Counted from the first letter of the stretch, positions 22,217 through 30,515 are shown. The stretch is DNA of 64,000 bases from Sphingomonadales bacterium (GCA_016721875.1 JADKHG010000001.1:372001-436000), one strand, 5' to 3'. A program made the numbers and translations. The notes: generated by a model from the sequence alone, not told the origin.

Positions 22217-22680
22217 TGTTTGGACCGCACCCTTCTGGTCGGGCGTTAACCGAACGCGAGCGCGCGCTTGCGCAGTCGGTATTCCGCAATGCTATCGACT
22301 ATGACCGGGTCCGCATCCACAAGCGCAAATGGTGGTGGTTCCAGCCGCGCGGAATCACCATGGCCCCCGATGGCCATTTGTGGTTCCATCCCGACAATGA
22401 TCTGTTCTGCGATGATTTCTGCGACCGCGACCTCGGCTTGCAAGGTCTGTTCATCCACGAACTCGTTCATGTCTGGCAATATCAGCAGGGCATTTTCCTG
22501 CCACTGAAACGCCATCCTTTTTGCCGCTATGATTATAGCCTGAAGCCCGGCTGGAAGCTGCAGCAATATGGCATCGAGCAGCAGGCGGAGATTGTGCGCC
22601 ATTATTTCCTGCTGAAAAATGGGCGGACAGTCCCCGGCGCGCCTGCTGTCGACGTTTATGAGGCGATTTTGCCCTTTTGA
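22216..22680 (+). CDS. Zincin-like HExxH protein of unknown role
   Basis: A 154-residue protein with a putative zinc site HELVH at residues 81-85 (FIHELVHVWQYQQG). Related short proteins have been annotated as Vgr-related, and the HExxH helix is similar to peptidase-like domains. There is no signal peptide. It starts one base inside the stop of the copper-chaperone gene, so it is coupled to it. A peptidase activity would be inference only. Confidence 0.7.
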   Translation: MFGPHPSGRALTERERALAQSVFRNAIDYDRVRIHKRKWWWFQPRGITMAPDGHLWFHPDNDLFCDDFCDRDLGLQGLFIHELVHVWQYQQGIFLPLKRHPFCRYDYSLKPGWKLQQYGIEQQAEIVRHYFLLKNGRTVPGAPAVDVYEAILPF

Positions 22681-22721
22681 CTGTTGCGCCAACAAGTTTC
22701 AATTGATACCACTTTCGATAG

Positions 22722-22862
22722 CCTGTGTTTCCATTCAGCTCAGGCTGGAGCGAAAATGTTGGTTTTCCGGGAACCGGAGCGCAGCGTACTTCCTGTACGT
22801 GAGCACCGGAAGCTCGGAAAAGCGGCATTTGCAGCCCAGCATCAGCCGAATGGAGACACAGG
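22722..22862. repeat. 141-bp long palindromic element upstream of the dioxygenase gene
   Basis: The two ends are near-complementary over 27 bases (CCTGTGTTTCCATTC... at 22722 and ...GAATGGAGACACAGG at 22862), and the interior is again an imperfect inverted repeat around a CGTACTTCCTGTACG centre. The RNA or single strand would form one long branched hairpin. The sequence resembles a dispersed element of sphingomonad genomes, known to me only from memory. Confidence 0.7.
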
Positions 22863-22904
22863 TCAGAGGTGGCCCAACCCGCACCTCGCCCATTGGACTA
22901 TCCC

Positions 22905-24062
22905 ATGAAACTGGAAGATTTCGGCCTCAGCGCAGAGCGTGGCTATCTCTCAACCTATGAAATCGACGAAATTGCCCTGCCCGACGGCTTTGATGAAATG
23001 CTCGACGCGGCGGCGCAATTGTCAGACATCATCACCAGCGGTCGCACGCGCCATTGGCTGAAACAAGTCGGCCATCCCGATATTGCGGCCTTCCTTGCCT
23101 CCGCGAGCGACGAGCAGGCGCGAACGGCAATGGTGCATTACAGCTTCCTTGTTCAGGCCTATGTCTGGGGCGAGGCCGAGGCACCGACCAGCCTGCCCGC
23201 CAACCTCGCCATTCCGATGTGCGCCATTGCCGACCATCTGGGTCTCGCGCCGCTGTTGCCCTATACCGGCTATGTGCTCGACAACTGGTATCGGCTCGAC
23301 AAGAGCGCGCCAATAGGCCTCGACAATATCGCGATGTACCAGAACTTCCTCGGTGGGCAGGACGAGAATTGGTTCGTGCTTGTTCATGTCGCAATTGAAG
23401 CTGAGGCTGGCCGCGCGTTGCAACTGGCGACCGAGCTGGTAGATGCAGCCGCGCAGCAGGACGCCGCTTTGGTCGAGCGGCTATTGATCGACATGAACGG
23501 CGTGTGGGACCGGATGAATGGCCATTTCGACCGAATGCCCGAACGCTGCGACCCCTATATCTATTACCAGCGCGTCCGCCCCTATATCCACGGCTGGAAG
23601 AATAATCCGGCGATGCCTGCTGGTCTGATTTACGAGGGCGTTGCCAAATATGCGGGCAAGCCGCAGAGCTTTCGCGGTCAGACCGGATCGCAAAGCTCGA
23701 TCGTGCCTGCAATGGACGGACTGTTCCAGGTGGTGCACGAAAGCGACCCGTTGCGCGAGTTCCTCGACGAGCTGCACCAGTACCGCCCACCCAAACACCG
23801 CGCCTTTATCGAGGCGGTCCGCGACGCCAGCACCTTGCGTGACTTTGCAAAGACGCAAAGCCAATCGGTCAAGGACGCCTTCAACGCCTGCGTCGAACAG
23901 GTCGCGCGGTTCCGCACCCGGCATTTGGAATATGCGGCAAGCTATATCAACAAACAGGCGTCATCGGGCGCGGGCAATGATACCGATGTCGGCACCGGCG
24001 GCACGCCTTTCATGAAATATCTGAAAAAGCACCGCGACGAAAACCGCGCGCAAACCATTTAA
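22905..24062 (+). CDS. Indoleamine 2,3-dioxygenase-like heme protein
   Basis: The protein would be 385 residues from the start at 22905 (MKLEDFGLS). It shows family features: the distal-side block FRGQTGSQSSIVPAMD, the proximal heme ligand in FRTRHLEYA (His340) and the C-terminal GTGGTPFMKYLKKHRDE. These enzymes open the indole ring of tryptophan (first step of the kynurenine route) or act on related indoles. No kynureninase or formamidase is visible near it. The IS1595 element ends directly at its stop codon. Confidence 0.88.
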   Translation: MKLEDFGLSAERGYLSTYEIDEIALPDGFDEMLDAAAQLSDIITSGRTRHWLKQVGHPDIAAFLASASDEQARTAMVHYSFLVQAYVWGEAEAPTSLPANLAIPMCAIADHLGLAPLLPYTGYVLDNWYRLDKSAPIGLDNIAMYQNFLGGQDENWFVLVHVAIEAEAGRALQLATELVDAAAQQDAALVERLLIDMNGVWDRMNGHFDRMPERCDPYIYYQRVRPYIHGWKNNPAMPAGLIYEGVAKYAGKPQSFRGQTGSQSSIVPAMDGLFQVVHESDPLREFLDELHQYRPPKHRAFIEAVRDASTLRDFAKTQSQSVKDAFNACVEQVARFRTRHLEYAASYINKQASSGAGNDTDVGTGGTPFMKYLKKHRDENRAQTI

Positions 24063-24099
24063 ATAGGGACTGTCCGGCATTATGTCGCAAATGCACCAA
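24061..24099. repeat. Left inverted end of the IS1595 element
   Basis: Reading inward: AAATAGGGACTGTCC, then GGCATTATGTCGCAAATGCA and CCAA. The complement recurs at 27050-27090 with about four differences and one gap. Confidence 0.8.
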
Positions 24100-24217
24100 G
24101 GGGGAGCGCGCCCGCGCTAAAGGCGCGTGATTAAGCTGGCTTTGGCGGTGCTGTTGGGGCTAGGTGTCGGCGGGCCAATTTATTGGAACCTCGCTAATTC
24201 CGGCACGGCTTGGACCG

Positions 24218-24991
24218 CTAATCCCAATTCGTTCCGGCACTCTCGACCTTCAGGCAAAAATACGAATGATGGGGTCCGCCAAATACGGTGTCATACGAAA
24301 CGACCCCGGCAAAGTAAGAACCATCAAGCACGCCTTCAGATGGAAGCGACACAGCGACCGGAGTCGTGTCGCCAGTGCGGACAGTATGCCTCAGCGATAC
24401 CAGTTCACCGCCGAACGGAGTGTTAGGGGCTTCAGTCCATACCCCAAATCGAACGACCGCGTTTGTGGCGACAGACGACCCAACATTCTCGACGGTCAAG
24501 CCGATGGAATGTCCATAGCCCATCTCGTGATCAACAGCTTTCAATTGGACGACAAGCCAGGCGCGTTGATGTTTCGCCGAAATCTGATTTGCCTTTCGGG
24601 TTTCGTCAAAAGTGGTCTTGACCAGCCAAACCCCTACGGCACTCAAAGCCATTCCGATCAGAGCGGCAACGCCCATGACTTTAGTCCACCAAGCCGTAAC
24701 ATTCTGGGCGGCAAGGTCTTGCTCTTTGCGCTGGCCTTCACGTGCGGCTTCCTTTGCCTTGGCCGAGCAATCATTCTCTCGGAGTCCGGTAGGGGAGAGG
24801 CAGCTTTCTTTTATATATGCTTGGGCATCACTCTCGTATTTTACGGAGGCGTCGGAGGCGGCATGGCGATAGGCTGGATCGACAGTCGATAAGTCTTTGA
24901 TCAAGAGATAAAGACCAGCGGCTACAATCGCTAATCCTGCAAGCGTAAAGACGACGCTCCGATAGCCTCCATTGCCGCGATTAGAAACCAT
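24218..24991 (-). CDS. IS passenger: membrane protein of unknown function
   Basis: A 257-residue protein with two hydrophobic segments (about residues 13-30 and 103-122) around a charged, mostly helical region that is presumably periplasmic, then a soluble C-terminal part. The start at 24991 overlaps the end of the upstream gene by about 60 bases. No family is recognised. The C-terminal half (VVSYDTVFGGPHHSYFC) is typical of small phage/IS-linked membrane proteins. It is cargo, not needed for transposition. Confidence 0.65.
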   Translation of the reverse strand: MVSNRGNGGYRSVVFTLAGLAIVAAGLYLLIKDLSTVDPAYRHAASDASVKYESDAQAYIKESCLSPTGLRENDCSAKAKEAAREGQRKEQDLAAQNVTAWWTKVMGVAALIGMALSAVGVWLVKTTFDETRKANQISAKHQRAWLVVQLKAVDHEMGYGHSIGLTVENVGSSVATNAVVRFGVWTEAPNTPFGGELVSLRHTVRTGDTTPVAVSLPSEGVLDGSYFAGVVSYDTVFGGPHHSYFCLKVESAGTNWD

Positions 24992-25161
24992 GCCGGAAAC
25001 GCCCCCCTGTTGATCTTAACAGTGATGGAGCCTTCTGATTCTTGCAAGCCCCTTGCAGTCAGGCGTTCGGCTAGTTCCTTATAGCCAACGCCAGCCCTTT
25101 TCAGTTCGGCTTTCAAATAGCGTTTTGCCCTGTCGGCATAGTCGGCACTGGAAGCAGTCAT
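24931..25161 (-). CDS. IS passenger: DUF6471-like small regulator candidate
   Basis: A 76-residue basic protein, start at 25161 (MTASSADYADR). The central part (VGYKELAERLTARGLQES) reads as a helix-turn-helix like that of short phage repressors, followed by a conserved SITVKINRGAFPAWFLIAAM end known from DUF6471 proteins. It is divergent from the transposase, and two palindromic sites lie between them, so it probably represses itself and/or the transposase. Confidence 0.75.
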   Translation of the reverse strand: MTASSADYADRAKRYLKAELKRAGVGYKELAERLTARGLQESEGSITVKINRGAFPAWFLIAAMEAIGASSLRLQD

Positions 25162-25185
25162 GTTCGGTCCTTTATGTATCGAACC

Positions 25186-25244
25186 TAACATATATGTTAT
25201 TTTTCCTATTGCAAGTGTAAGCAAAATACCTTACATATCTGTTA
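25186..25244. promoter_or_regulatory. Two putative operators in the divergent promoter region of the IS
   Basis: TAACATATATGTTA (25186-25199, a perfect palindrome) and TTACATATCTGTTA (25231-25244) match at 12 of 14 bases and are 45 bases apart centre to centre, close to four helical turns. They sit between the starts of the DUF6471-like gene and of the transposase. The binding protein is inferred to be the DUF6471-like one. Confidence 0.6.
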
Positions 25245-25264
25245 TGCAAGCTAACGGATATGAT

Positions 25265-26230
25265 ATGAAAACGCACCGCCAACACTTCCTACTCTCGGCA
25301 AAGGCCCGCACCCTGTCTCTGAAAACTGTTTTTCGGATGGGTGAGGAAGCCGCTTACAATCTGTTCTGCCAGATGCGCTGGCCGGAAACGGAAGGGGAAG
25401 CTGTTTGCCCGCGTTGTGGCTGTGTCGAGACTTACGACATTACCCGTCGCCGCTTCAAGTGCGTTGCTTGCTATCACCAGTTTTCGGTAACGAGCGGAAC
25501 GATCTTTGCCTCTCGGAAACTGTCATACACCGATTTGCTGGCGGCGATTGTCATATTCGTGAACGGTGCGAAGGGCGTTGCTGCGCTTCAACTGTCGCGT
25601 GATCTGGACTGCCAATACAAGACCGCTTTCGTGCTGACACACAAGCTGCGCGAAGCAATGGCGAAGGAGCAAGCTGGTGCCAAGCTGGACGGTATCGTGG
25701 AAATCGACGGTGCCTATTTTGGCGGTTACGTGAAGCCTGAAAACGAAAAGGCAGACCGCAAAGACTTGCGCCTCAAAGCCAACCGCTCTGGCAAGCGTCA
25801 GTGCGTCGTGATCATGCGCGAACGCAATGGCCGGTCATTGCCCTTTATCGTGCGTCACGAAGGCGATGCGGTGCCGCTGGTGCGTGATCATGTCGGCACG
25901 CTGGCAACCATCTATGCAGACGAAGGCACAGGCTGGGATGATTTGCACGCTGGCTGGGATACCTATCGGGTAAATCACAGCGAACGCTTCATGGACAAGG
26001 GCGTTTGCACCAATCAGGCAGAAAGCTATTTCAGCCGCCTACGCCGCATGGAAGTCGGCACGCACCATCATATCGCGGGCAAGTATCTCAATGCCTATGC
26101 CGGTGAAGCGGCTTGGCGGGAAGATCATCGCCGCACCGATAACGGTAATCAAGCCGCTATGGTAGGATTTGCAGCGATGGCTTCTAAACAGAGTCGCCAA
26201 TGGGCGGGGTATTGGCAGCGGGCTGCTTAA
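25265..26230 (+). CDS. IS1595 family transposase
   Basis: The 321-residue protein has an N-terminal zinc ribbon (CPRCGCVETYD, then FKCVACYHQFSVTSGTIF) and an ISXO2-like catalytic domain: first acid in VEIDGAYFGG, second in IYADEGTGWDDL and the last Asn/Glu in NQAESYFSRLRRMEVG. It should cut and join the ends of the element. The start at 25265 (MKTHRQHF) has GGA upstream; an in-frame ATG at 25244 would overlap an operator. The gene looks complete and may be active. Confidence 0.95.
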   Translation: MKTHRQHFLLSAKARTLSLKTVFRMGEEAAYNLFCQMRWPETEGEAVCPRCGCVETYDITRRRFKCVACYHQFSVTSGTIFASRKLSYTDLLAAIVIFVNGAKGVAALQLSRDLDCQYKTAFVLTHKLREAMAKEQAGAKLDGIVEIDGAYFGGYVKPENEKADRKDLRLKANRSGKRQCVVIMRERNGRSLPFIVRHEGDAVPLVRDHVGTLATIYADEGTGWDDLHAGWDTYRVNHSERFMDKGVCTNQAESYFSRLRRMEVGTHHHIAGKYLNAYAGEAAWREDHRRTDNGNQAAMVGFAAMASKQSRQWAGYWQRAA

Positions 26231-26266
26231 CCGTCACAACCACTTCCGAGAGAATCGGAGGAAACT

Positions 26267-26503
26267 ATGTCAGAACAACCAACCCAAGACCCCGCGACGA
26301 TACTGGCACTTTACGCATCAACGGCTGCTACAACGGCTATTATGGCGCTTCGAAAGGAAGGGCTTTTAGGAGCAGAGACGCTCGACACACTGATTGGTGG
26401 CCTTACTTCTTCCAAAACTGGGCTTGCAAACGACGCCAAAGCCCTCGCGCACGCCGATTTGCTGATTTCGCTGTTGGAAACAGCAAATGCTCGATCTCAG
26501 TAG
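26267..26503 (+). CDS. IS passenger: small hypothetical protein
   Basis: A 78-residue, Ala-rich helical protein without cysteine or membrane segment, preceded by a GGAGG-type site. It follows the transposase on the same strand. No family known to me. Confidence 0.55.
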   Translation: MSEQPTQDPATILALYASTAATTAIMALRKEGLLGAETLDTLIGGLTSSKTGLANDAKALAHADLLISLLETANARSQ

Positions 26504-26535
26504 CTGTTTGCTGACTAATTTTGTAGGGATCAAAC

Positions 26536-26565
26536 GGTATCATTTTACCGTGGTATCATACTACC
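26536..26565. repeat. Tandem 14-bp GGTATCAT..TACC repeats
   Basis: GGTATCATTTTACC (26536-26549) and GGTATCATACTACC (26552-26565) differ at two bases, are spaced 16 bases start to start, and each is nearly self-complementary at its ends (GGTA/TACC). They lie between the two last passenger genes and may be operators. Confidence 0.5.
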
Positions 26566-26593
26566 GCGTTCAAGTGAACAGCTATTCTGCGGG

Positions 26594-27007
26594 TTACGGC
26601 GCTTTTATAGTCCACCGCACCGGCTTTCCGTCATGCCGCATTACACCCTTGCCGACACGCGCCTTAAGCCCAGCCACAATTGACGTATCAGCAGCGCCGA
26701 TACTGGCAGCATCGTGAATCCCCCGCTTGGCCAAGACCATGCGGGCAATCTCTCTGGTCTTAAGCGGGCGATCTGCCTCACGAAGCACTTCGAGCGCGCC
26801 TGTAGTCAATGCCCCGAACCTATCCATGATGGCAGGGCGGCGTGGTCGTATAGGTGCGGGTGGGGTCCATGAAGCGTCATACATGCGGATAACGCGCTCG
26901 ACGGCCTCTAGGTCGGGCTGCCTTTGACTATCCCGCGCAACCAACCCCTGCAAGCGGGCATGTTTGGCAGACAGGGCTTCAACGACATATCGGTAGTTGC
27001 GGGCCAT
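26594..27007 (-). CDS. IS passenger: hypothetical protein with a helix-turn-helix-like region
   Basis: A 137-residue basic protein. The central region ALTTGALEVLREADRPLKTR with the following EIARMVL stretch resembles a winged helix-turn-helix, followed by a strand-rich end (HDGKPVRWTIK). It is the fourth cargo gene and is transcribed toward the right end of the element, opposite to the transposase. DNA binding is inferred. Its start at 27007 lies about 40 bases inside the right end. Confidence 0.65.
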   Translation of the reverse strand: MARNYRYVVEALSAKHARLQGLVARDSQRQPDLEAVERVIRMYDASWTPPAPIRPRRPAIMDRFGALTTGALEVLREADRPLKTREIARMVLAKRGIHDAASIGAADTSIVAGLKARVGKGVMRHDGKPVRWTIKAP

Positions 27008-27049
27008 CCCACCTTATCCCACTCAATCCCGTCCAATCCCATCTTGCTG

Positions 27050-27090
27050 TTGGTGCATTTGCTACCTAATGCCGGGACTGTCGCTATTTA
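27050..27090. repeat. Right inverted end of the IS1595 element
   Basis: TTGGTGCATTTGCTACCTAA followed by TGCCGGGACTGTCGCTATTT reads as the complement of the left end with a few changes. The last bases overlap the stop codon of the MATE gene (27084-27086). Confidence 0.8.
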
Positions 27091-28472
27091 TTGACCGGTT
27101 GGGGCACCAGCCCCAGCCGGTCCCGCCCTAACCAGCGCATCAGCACCAGTCCAGCAACAATGCCAAGCCCGACGGCAAGGCCGATCCAGATGCCAACACC
27201 TTGCCATTTCAGGCTGAACGCCAGCCATGCTCCAAGGCCGATGCCGACCACCCAATAGCCAAAGGCCGCAAACAGCATTGGCCAGGTTGTGTCTTGAAGA
27301 CCGCGCAGCATTCCGGTGCCGACAACTTGCGCGCCATCGACAATCTGGAAGATCGCCGCGACCAGCAGGAACGATATCGCCAGCCGCAACACCTCGGCAT
27401 TGCCTGCATATTGGGGTTCAAGAAATATCCCCGCCAATGTCCCTGGCATCACCCAGATAGCCAGCGCCATCAGCGTCATGAAGCCCACGCCCAATATATA
27501 AGCCATCCACCCCGCGCGCCGGATCGCTTCGCCATCGCGCCGTCCATAGCCCAGCCCGACGCGCACCGTCGCCGCCTGCCCGATGCCCATCGGCACCATG
27601 AAAGTCATCGAGGCGATCTGTATCGCAATGGCGTGGGCGGCAACCGCAGCGGTGCTGATATAACCCATCAGGAACACGGCGGCGGCAAAGACCATCGCCT
27701 CAAACCCCATGTGCAGACCAATGGGCAGGCCCAATTTCCAGATTGTCTTGAACCGCGGCCAGTCCGCGCGCCACCAGCGACCAAACAGATGATAGCGGCG
27801 AAAACGCGGATGGAAGGAAATGACTCCGGCCAGAAACAGAAACTGGAAAAGGCTGGTGACCGAACTGCCCACCCCGGCACCCACCAACCCCCATTTGGGC
27901 AGACCGAAATGGCCAAAGATCAGCCCGTAATTGACCACCGCATTCACAATGACCGCTGCAAAGCCTGCTAGCATTGTCCATTTGGGCATCTCAAGCGCGG
28001 CCATGAAATTGCGGATTGCAACTACACCAAGCGCTGGCCAAATTTGCCACATCAATGCGCGAATGAAGAGTCCGGCATCGGCCGCCAGTCGCGGTGGCTG
28101 CCCTGCCCATTCAAGCAGCCAGCCCATCTGCCAGAGAATTGCCCAAATCGGCACGCAGATTGCGGTTGCCGCCCACAAAGATTGCCGGAACGTACGCCGC
28201 ACATCGCGCACCGAATGCGCCTTGCGGCCAAGCTCGGCAGCCATCAATGGCGAGGCGGCAACCACAATGCCGATCCCGATCAGCAGCATCGCAATGACAA
28301 TCCCCGACCCAAGTGCCGACGCTGCCAGCGCGTCCGGCCCCAGTCGGGCGAGCAGAAACACATCGGTCGCGTTGATCAAAACCATCGTGATGTTGGTCAG
28401 GATCAACGGCCAAGCGAGCGCGAGCATCGCGCGAAATTCTTCGGCCCAGGGATTGTTTCTATCGTTGGTCAT
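27084..28472 (-). CDS. MATE family multidrug efflux transporter (NorM-like)
   Basis: The 462-residue protein has about 12 hydrophobic segments in two halves and the usual MATE order. It starts with EFRAMLALAWPLILTNITMV and has the conserved helix-7 region (KLGLPIGLHMGFEAMVFAAAV, in part). Such proteins export cationic compounds in exchange for Na+ or H+ at the inner membrane. The stop is within the IS1595 right end, so an insertion next to it left the gene complete. Confidence 0.93.
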   Translation of the reverse strand: MTNDRNNPWAEEFRAMLALAWPLILTNITMVLINATDVFLLARLGPDALAASALGSGIVIAMLLIGIGIVVAASPLMAAELGRKAHSVRDVRRTFRQSLWAATAICVPIWAILWQMGWLLEWAGQPPRLAADAGLFIRALMWQIWPALGVVAIRNFMAALEMPKWTMLAGFAAVIVNAVVNYGLIFGHFGLPKWGLVGAGVGSSVTSLFQFLFLAGVISFHPRFRRYHLFGRWWRADWPRFKTIWKLGLPIGLHMGFEAMVFAAAVFLMGYISTAAVAAHAIAIQIASMTFMVPMGIGQAATVRVGLGYGRRDGEAIRRAGWMAYILGVGFMTLMALAIWVMPGTLAGIFLEPQYAGNAEVLRLAISFLLVAAIFQIVDGAQVVGTGMLRGLQDTTWPMLFAAFGYWVVGIGLGAWLAFSLKWQGVGIWIGLAVGLGIVAGLVLMRWLGRDRLGLVPQPVNK

Positions 28473-28546
28473 CGCCGTTCGACTTGCGTTATCGCGAGAC
28501 CAAGCGCAACAGCATCTTTCTGTGTCACAAATCTGAAAGAATCGCT

Positions 28547-29215
28547 TTGACCGCTCCCAAACGCATTCAGGAAAATCTGACGGCTGCTGTCGAGCGCCGC
28601 ATCCTCAACTGGATTTGTGCCCGCCTGCCACTTTGGTGGACGCCGGATCGGCTGACGGCGCTGGGGTTTTTCGGAGCGGTGTTGATTGCGGTCGGCTATA
28701 TTCTCAGCAACTGGGGACCTACATGGTTGTGGCTTTCGGTCTTCGGCTTCTGCCTCAACTGGTTTGGCGATTCGCTCGACGGCAGCGTCGCGCGCTTCCG
28801 CAAAATCGAGCGCCCCAATTTCGGTTATTTCATCGACCACAGCCTCGACGCGCTTGCCAACACGGTCTTCATTCTGGGCATGGGTCTAAGCCCCTATATG
28901 CGGATGGACACCGCGCTGTTCGGCCTGAGCGGCTATCTGCTGCTGTCGATCCACACCTTCATTTCGGCAAAAGTCACCGGCGTGATGAACCTAACCTATC
29001 TGGGCGGCGGACCAACCGAAGTGCGTATGATGCTGATCGTACTGACCATCTGCATGTACATCTTCGGCCCCGAACAGAGCATCCACTGGCCAGTGGCCGA
29101 CCAGATGTTTTCCCCCTTCGACATTTTTGCGGTTGTTTTGGGAGTGATTTTGTCGGGGATTTTCCTGTTTCACACCAGCCGGACGGGTGGGGAGTTGTTC
29201 AGGAAGGGTGGGTAA
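28547..29215 (+). CDS. CDP-alcohol phosphatidyltransferase family protein
   Basis: The 222-residue membrane protein carries the CDP-alcohol signature across about residues 65-92: DSLDGSVARFRK, then GYFIDHSLDA, giving the D..DG..AR........G...D...D pattern. It has about five to six membrane helices and should make a phospholipid head group at the inner membrane; the alcohol acceptor is unknown. No ATG is well placed; I use a TTG (28547), and TTG at 28484 is an alternative. It is divergent from the MATE gene. Confidence 0.85.
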   Translation: MTAPKRIQENLTAAVERRILNWICARLPLWWTPDRLTALGFFGAVLIAVGYILSNWGPTWLWLSVFGFCLNWFGDSLDGSVARFRKIERPNFGYFIDHSLDALANTVFILGMGLSPYMRMDTALFGLSGYLLLSIHTFISAKVTGVMNLTYLGGGPTEVRMMLIVLTICMYIFGPEQSIHWPVADQMFSPFDIFAVVLGVILSGIFLFHTSRTGGELFRKGG

Positions 29216-29266
29216 GTTGTAGCGTTTGTTCGGTATTGGTTAGTAATTTACAGATATTGAGTCGCA

Positions 29267-29719
29267 ATGTACCTAGAAAACAAAGAAGTCTTTGCGGCCG
29301 TCGAGCCACTCAATGATGTCGATGCGATGCACATTTGGCGTAGTAAGTTTGTTGACAAAGCATCCAAATGCGAAACTGAAATTCGTAGAATAGCTGTCGC
29401 CGTGGGCGACAAAAAAATGCCGTTCAAAGCCTTGGCAGAAAAAATTTTGGCTGATCGTCGCAAAATTGAATCTGGTAAAAAAAGCGAACCCATCGTTAAA
29501 TTGCTTGAAGAGCTTGTCCCGTTGATAGAACTTCGGGCAGAGCTGGTACATTCACAAATTGTGAATGAAAAGCACAGCAAAAATGGCTTTCTATTTCTTA
29601 GTAATGCGCAAGGCTCACATGCGCATTTTGATAGAATAGTTTCACTGACGGCAGAGCAAAGAAAAATCGCTTATGATCGAATCGCGACCATAGCTGGCCA
29701 AATGGCTAAATTGAGCTAG
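29267..29719 (+). CDS. Hypothetical protein, HEPN-like motif
   Basis: A 150-residue helical protein of visibly lower GC than its neighbours. It contains LIELRAELVHSQIV, where Arg and His are spaced as in the RxxxxH signature of HEPN domains. The rest (for example ERKIAYDR-like helices) is consistent with an all-helical fold. If it is HEPN, RNA cutting or binding would be expected, but this is inference. It stands alone between a lipid gene and an exported protein, ending one base before it. Confidence 0.55.
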   Translation: MYLENKEVFAAVEPLNDVDAMHIWRSKFVDKASKCETEIRRIAVAVGDKKMPFKALAEKILADRRKIESGKKSEPIVKLLEELVPLIELRAELVHSQIVNEKHSKNGFLFLSNAQGSHAHFDRIVSLTAEQRKIAYDRIATIAGQMAKLS

Positions 29720-30454
29720 TCACTCCCGACACCAGTTCGGACTACTCTCATAATCGTCGCAGGCCTTGCGATCCATGCTGTCGAGGTAGAAGCGCTGTTT
29801 GCCAATTCGGCTCCAGCTGATTTTGGGTGGGGCGGGTTTGGGGCCGTCTTCGGGCTCCATCACCACGACACCCGATGTCACGCTTTTACGGCCGGTCAGG
29901 TAATTGATACTGGATTCGTCGCCCATGCCCGTCGAACGCGAATAGCTGTTAACGTCGAGTCCAATCAGACGATAACGCGCGCCTTCCTTGCGGAATTTAT
30001 AGGCCTTGTTGGTCACACCATAGCTGCCACAGCTCAGCCAATAATGCAGCGACACGGTCAGCACACCCTTCGCCAAGGAAACACCGCCATCTTCCAAAGG
30101 GTCAACCAGACACGGGCTATCGGTATCGCCTTCGGGGGGAAGGAAGTTTTCGATGCGGGCGGTTACCCGTCCGACATTGCGGGTTCGGGTGACGAACAAC
30201 AGGTGGCGCGGATTGGTGTTGAGTTCGGGGCCACCCAACCCGTCATTCTTGATGCGGTTTGCCGGGTCATCCTTTTCGATCACCAGCACGGCATTGCCGC
30301 TGCCATCCGCGGTTTGCCGACCCTCGGCGGCGCTGATCACTTTCCAGCCAGCCGGGGCCATATCGTTCCACTCTTCCTGTTGCGAGGCGAAGCTCGACGT
30401 TGAAGCGGAAAGCGCAATCAGCGCGACTAAAGCGAAGCGGGCGGCGTGTTTCAT
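29720..30454 (-). CDS. Exported hypothetical protein
   Basis: A 244-residue protein with a signal peptide (residues 1-23, ending SFA before SQQ). The mature part has four cysteines (near residues 112 and 140, and two near the C-terminus) likely paired as disulfides, and no recognised domain. It has a short start-to-stop distance to the neighbour on the opposite strand and is followed by grpE in the same direction. Confidence 0.65.
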   Translation of the reverse strand: MKHAARFALVALIALSASTSSFASQQEEWNDMAPAGWKVISAAEGRQTADGSGNAVLVIEKDDPANRIKNDGLGGPELNTNPRHLLFVTRTRNVGRVTARIENFLPPEGDTDSPCLVDPLEDGGVSLAKGVLTVSLHYWLSCGSYGVTNKAYKFRKEGARYRLIGLDVNSYSRSTGMGDESSINYLTGRKSVTSGVVVMEPEDGPKPAPPKISWSRIGKQRFYLDSMDRKACDDYESSPNWCRE

Positions 30455-30515
30455 GCCCCACCGATGGCCCTCCCGTGCTGAATTTGCAATGAATTTTGCG
30501 CGGGCTGGTGCGACC

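Larger units (their letters stand above)
24061..27090. mobile_element. IS1595-family insertion sequence with passenger genes
   Basis: About 3.0 kb bounded by inverted ends of about 40 bases (24061-24099 and 27050-27090), which share AAATAG, GGCATTA and GCAAATGCACCAA with few mismatches. It holds an IS1595-type transposase and four other genes on both strands. The left end abuts the stop of the dioxygenase gene and the right end the stop of the MATE gene. A clear 8-base target duplication was not found: the flanks at both sides are AT-rich and related only as complements. Confidence 0.85.

Noticed and set aside
24127..24426. Short hydrophobic frame from a GTG at 24127
   Set aside because: Only the first 33 residues look membrane-like; the rest is a shadow of the opposite gene, and no ribosome site is clear.
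24058..27093. Target-site duplication of the IS1595 element
   Set aside because: The flanks TTTAAATA and TATTTATT are not direct repeats of each other; the similarity is only as an inverted match, so no duplication is reported.
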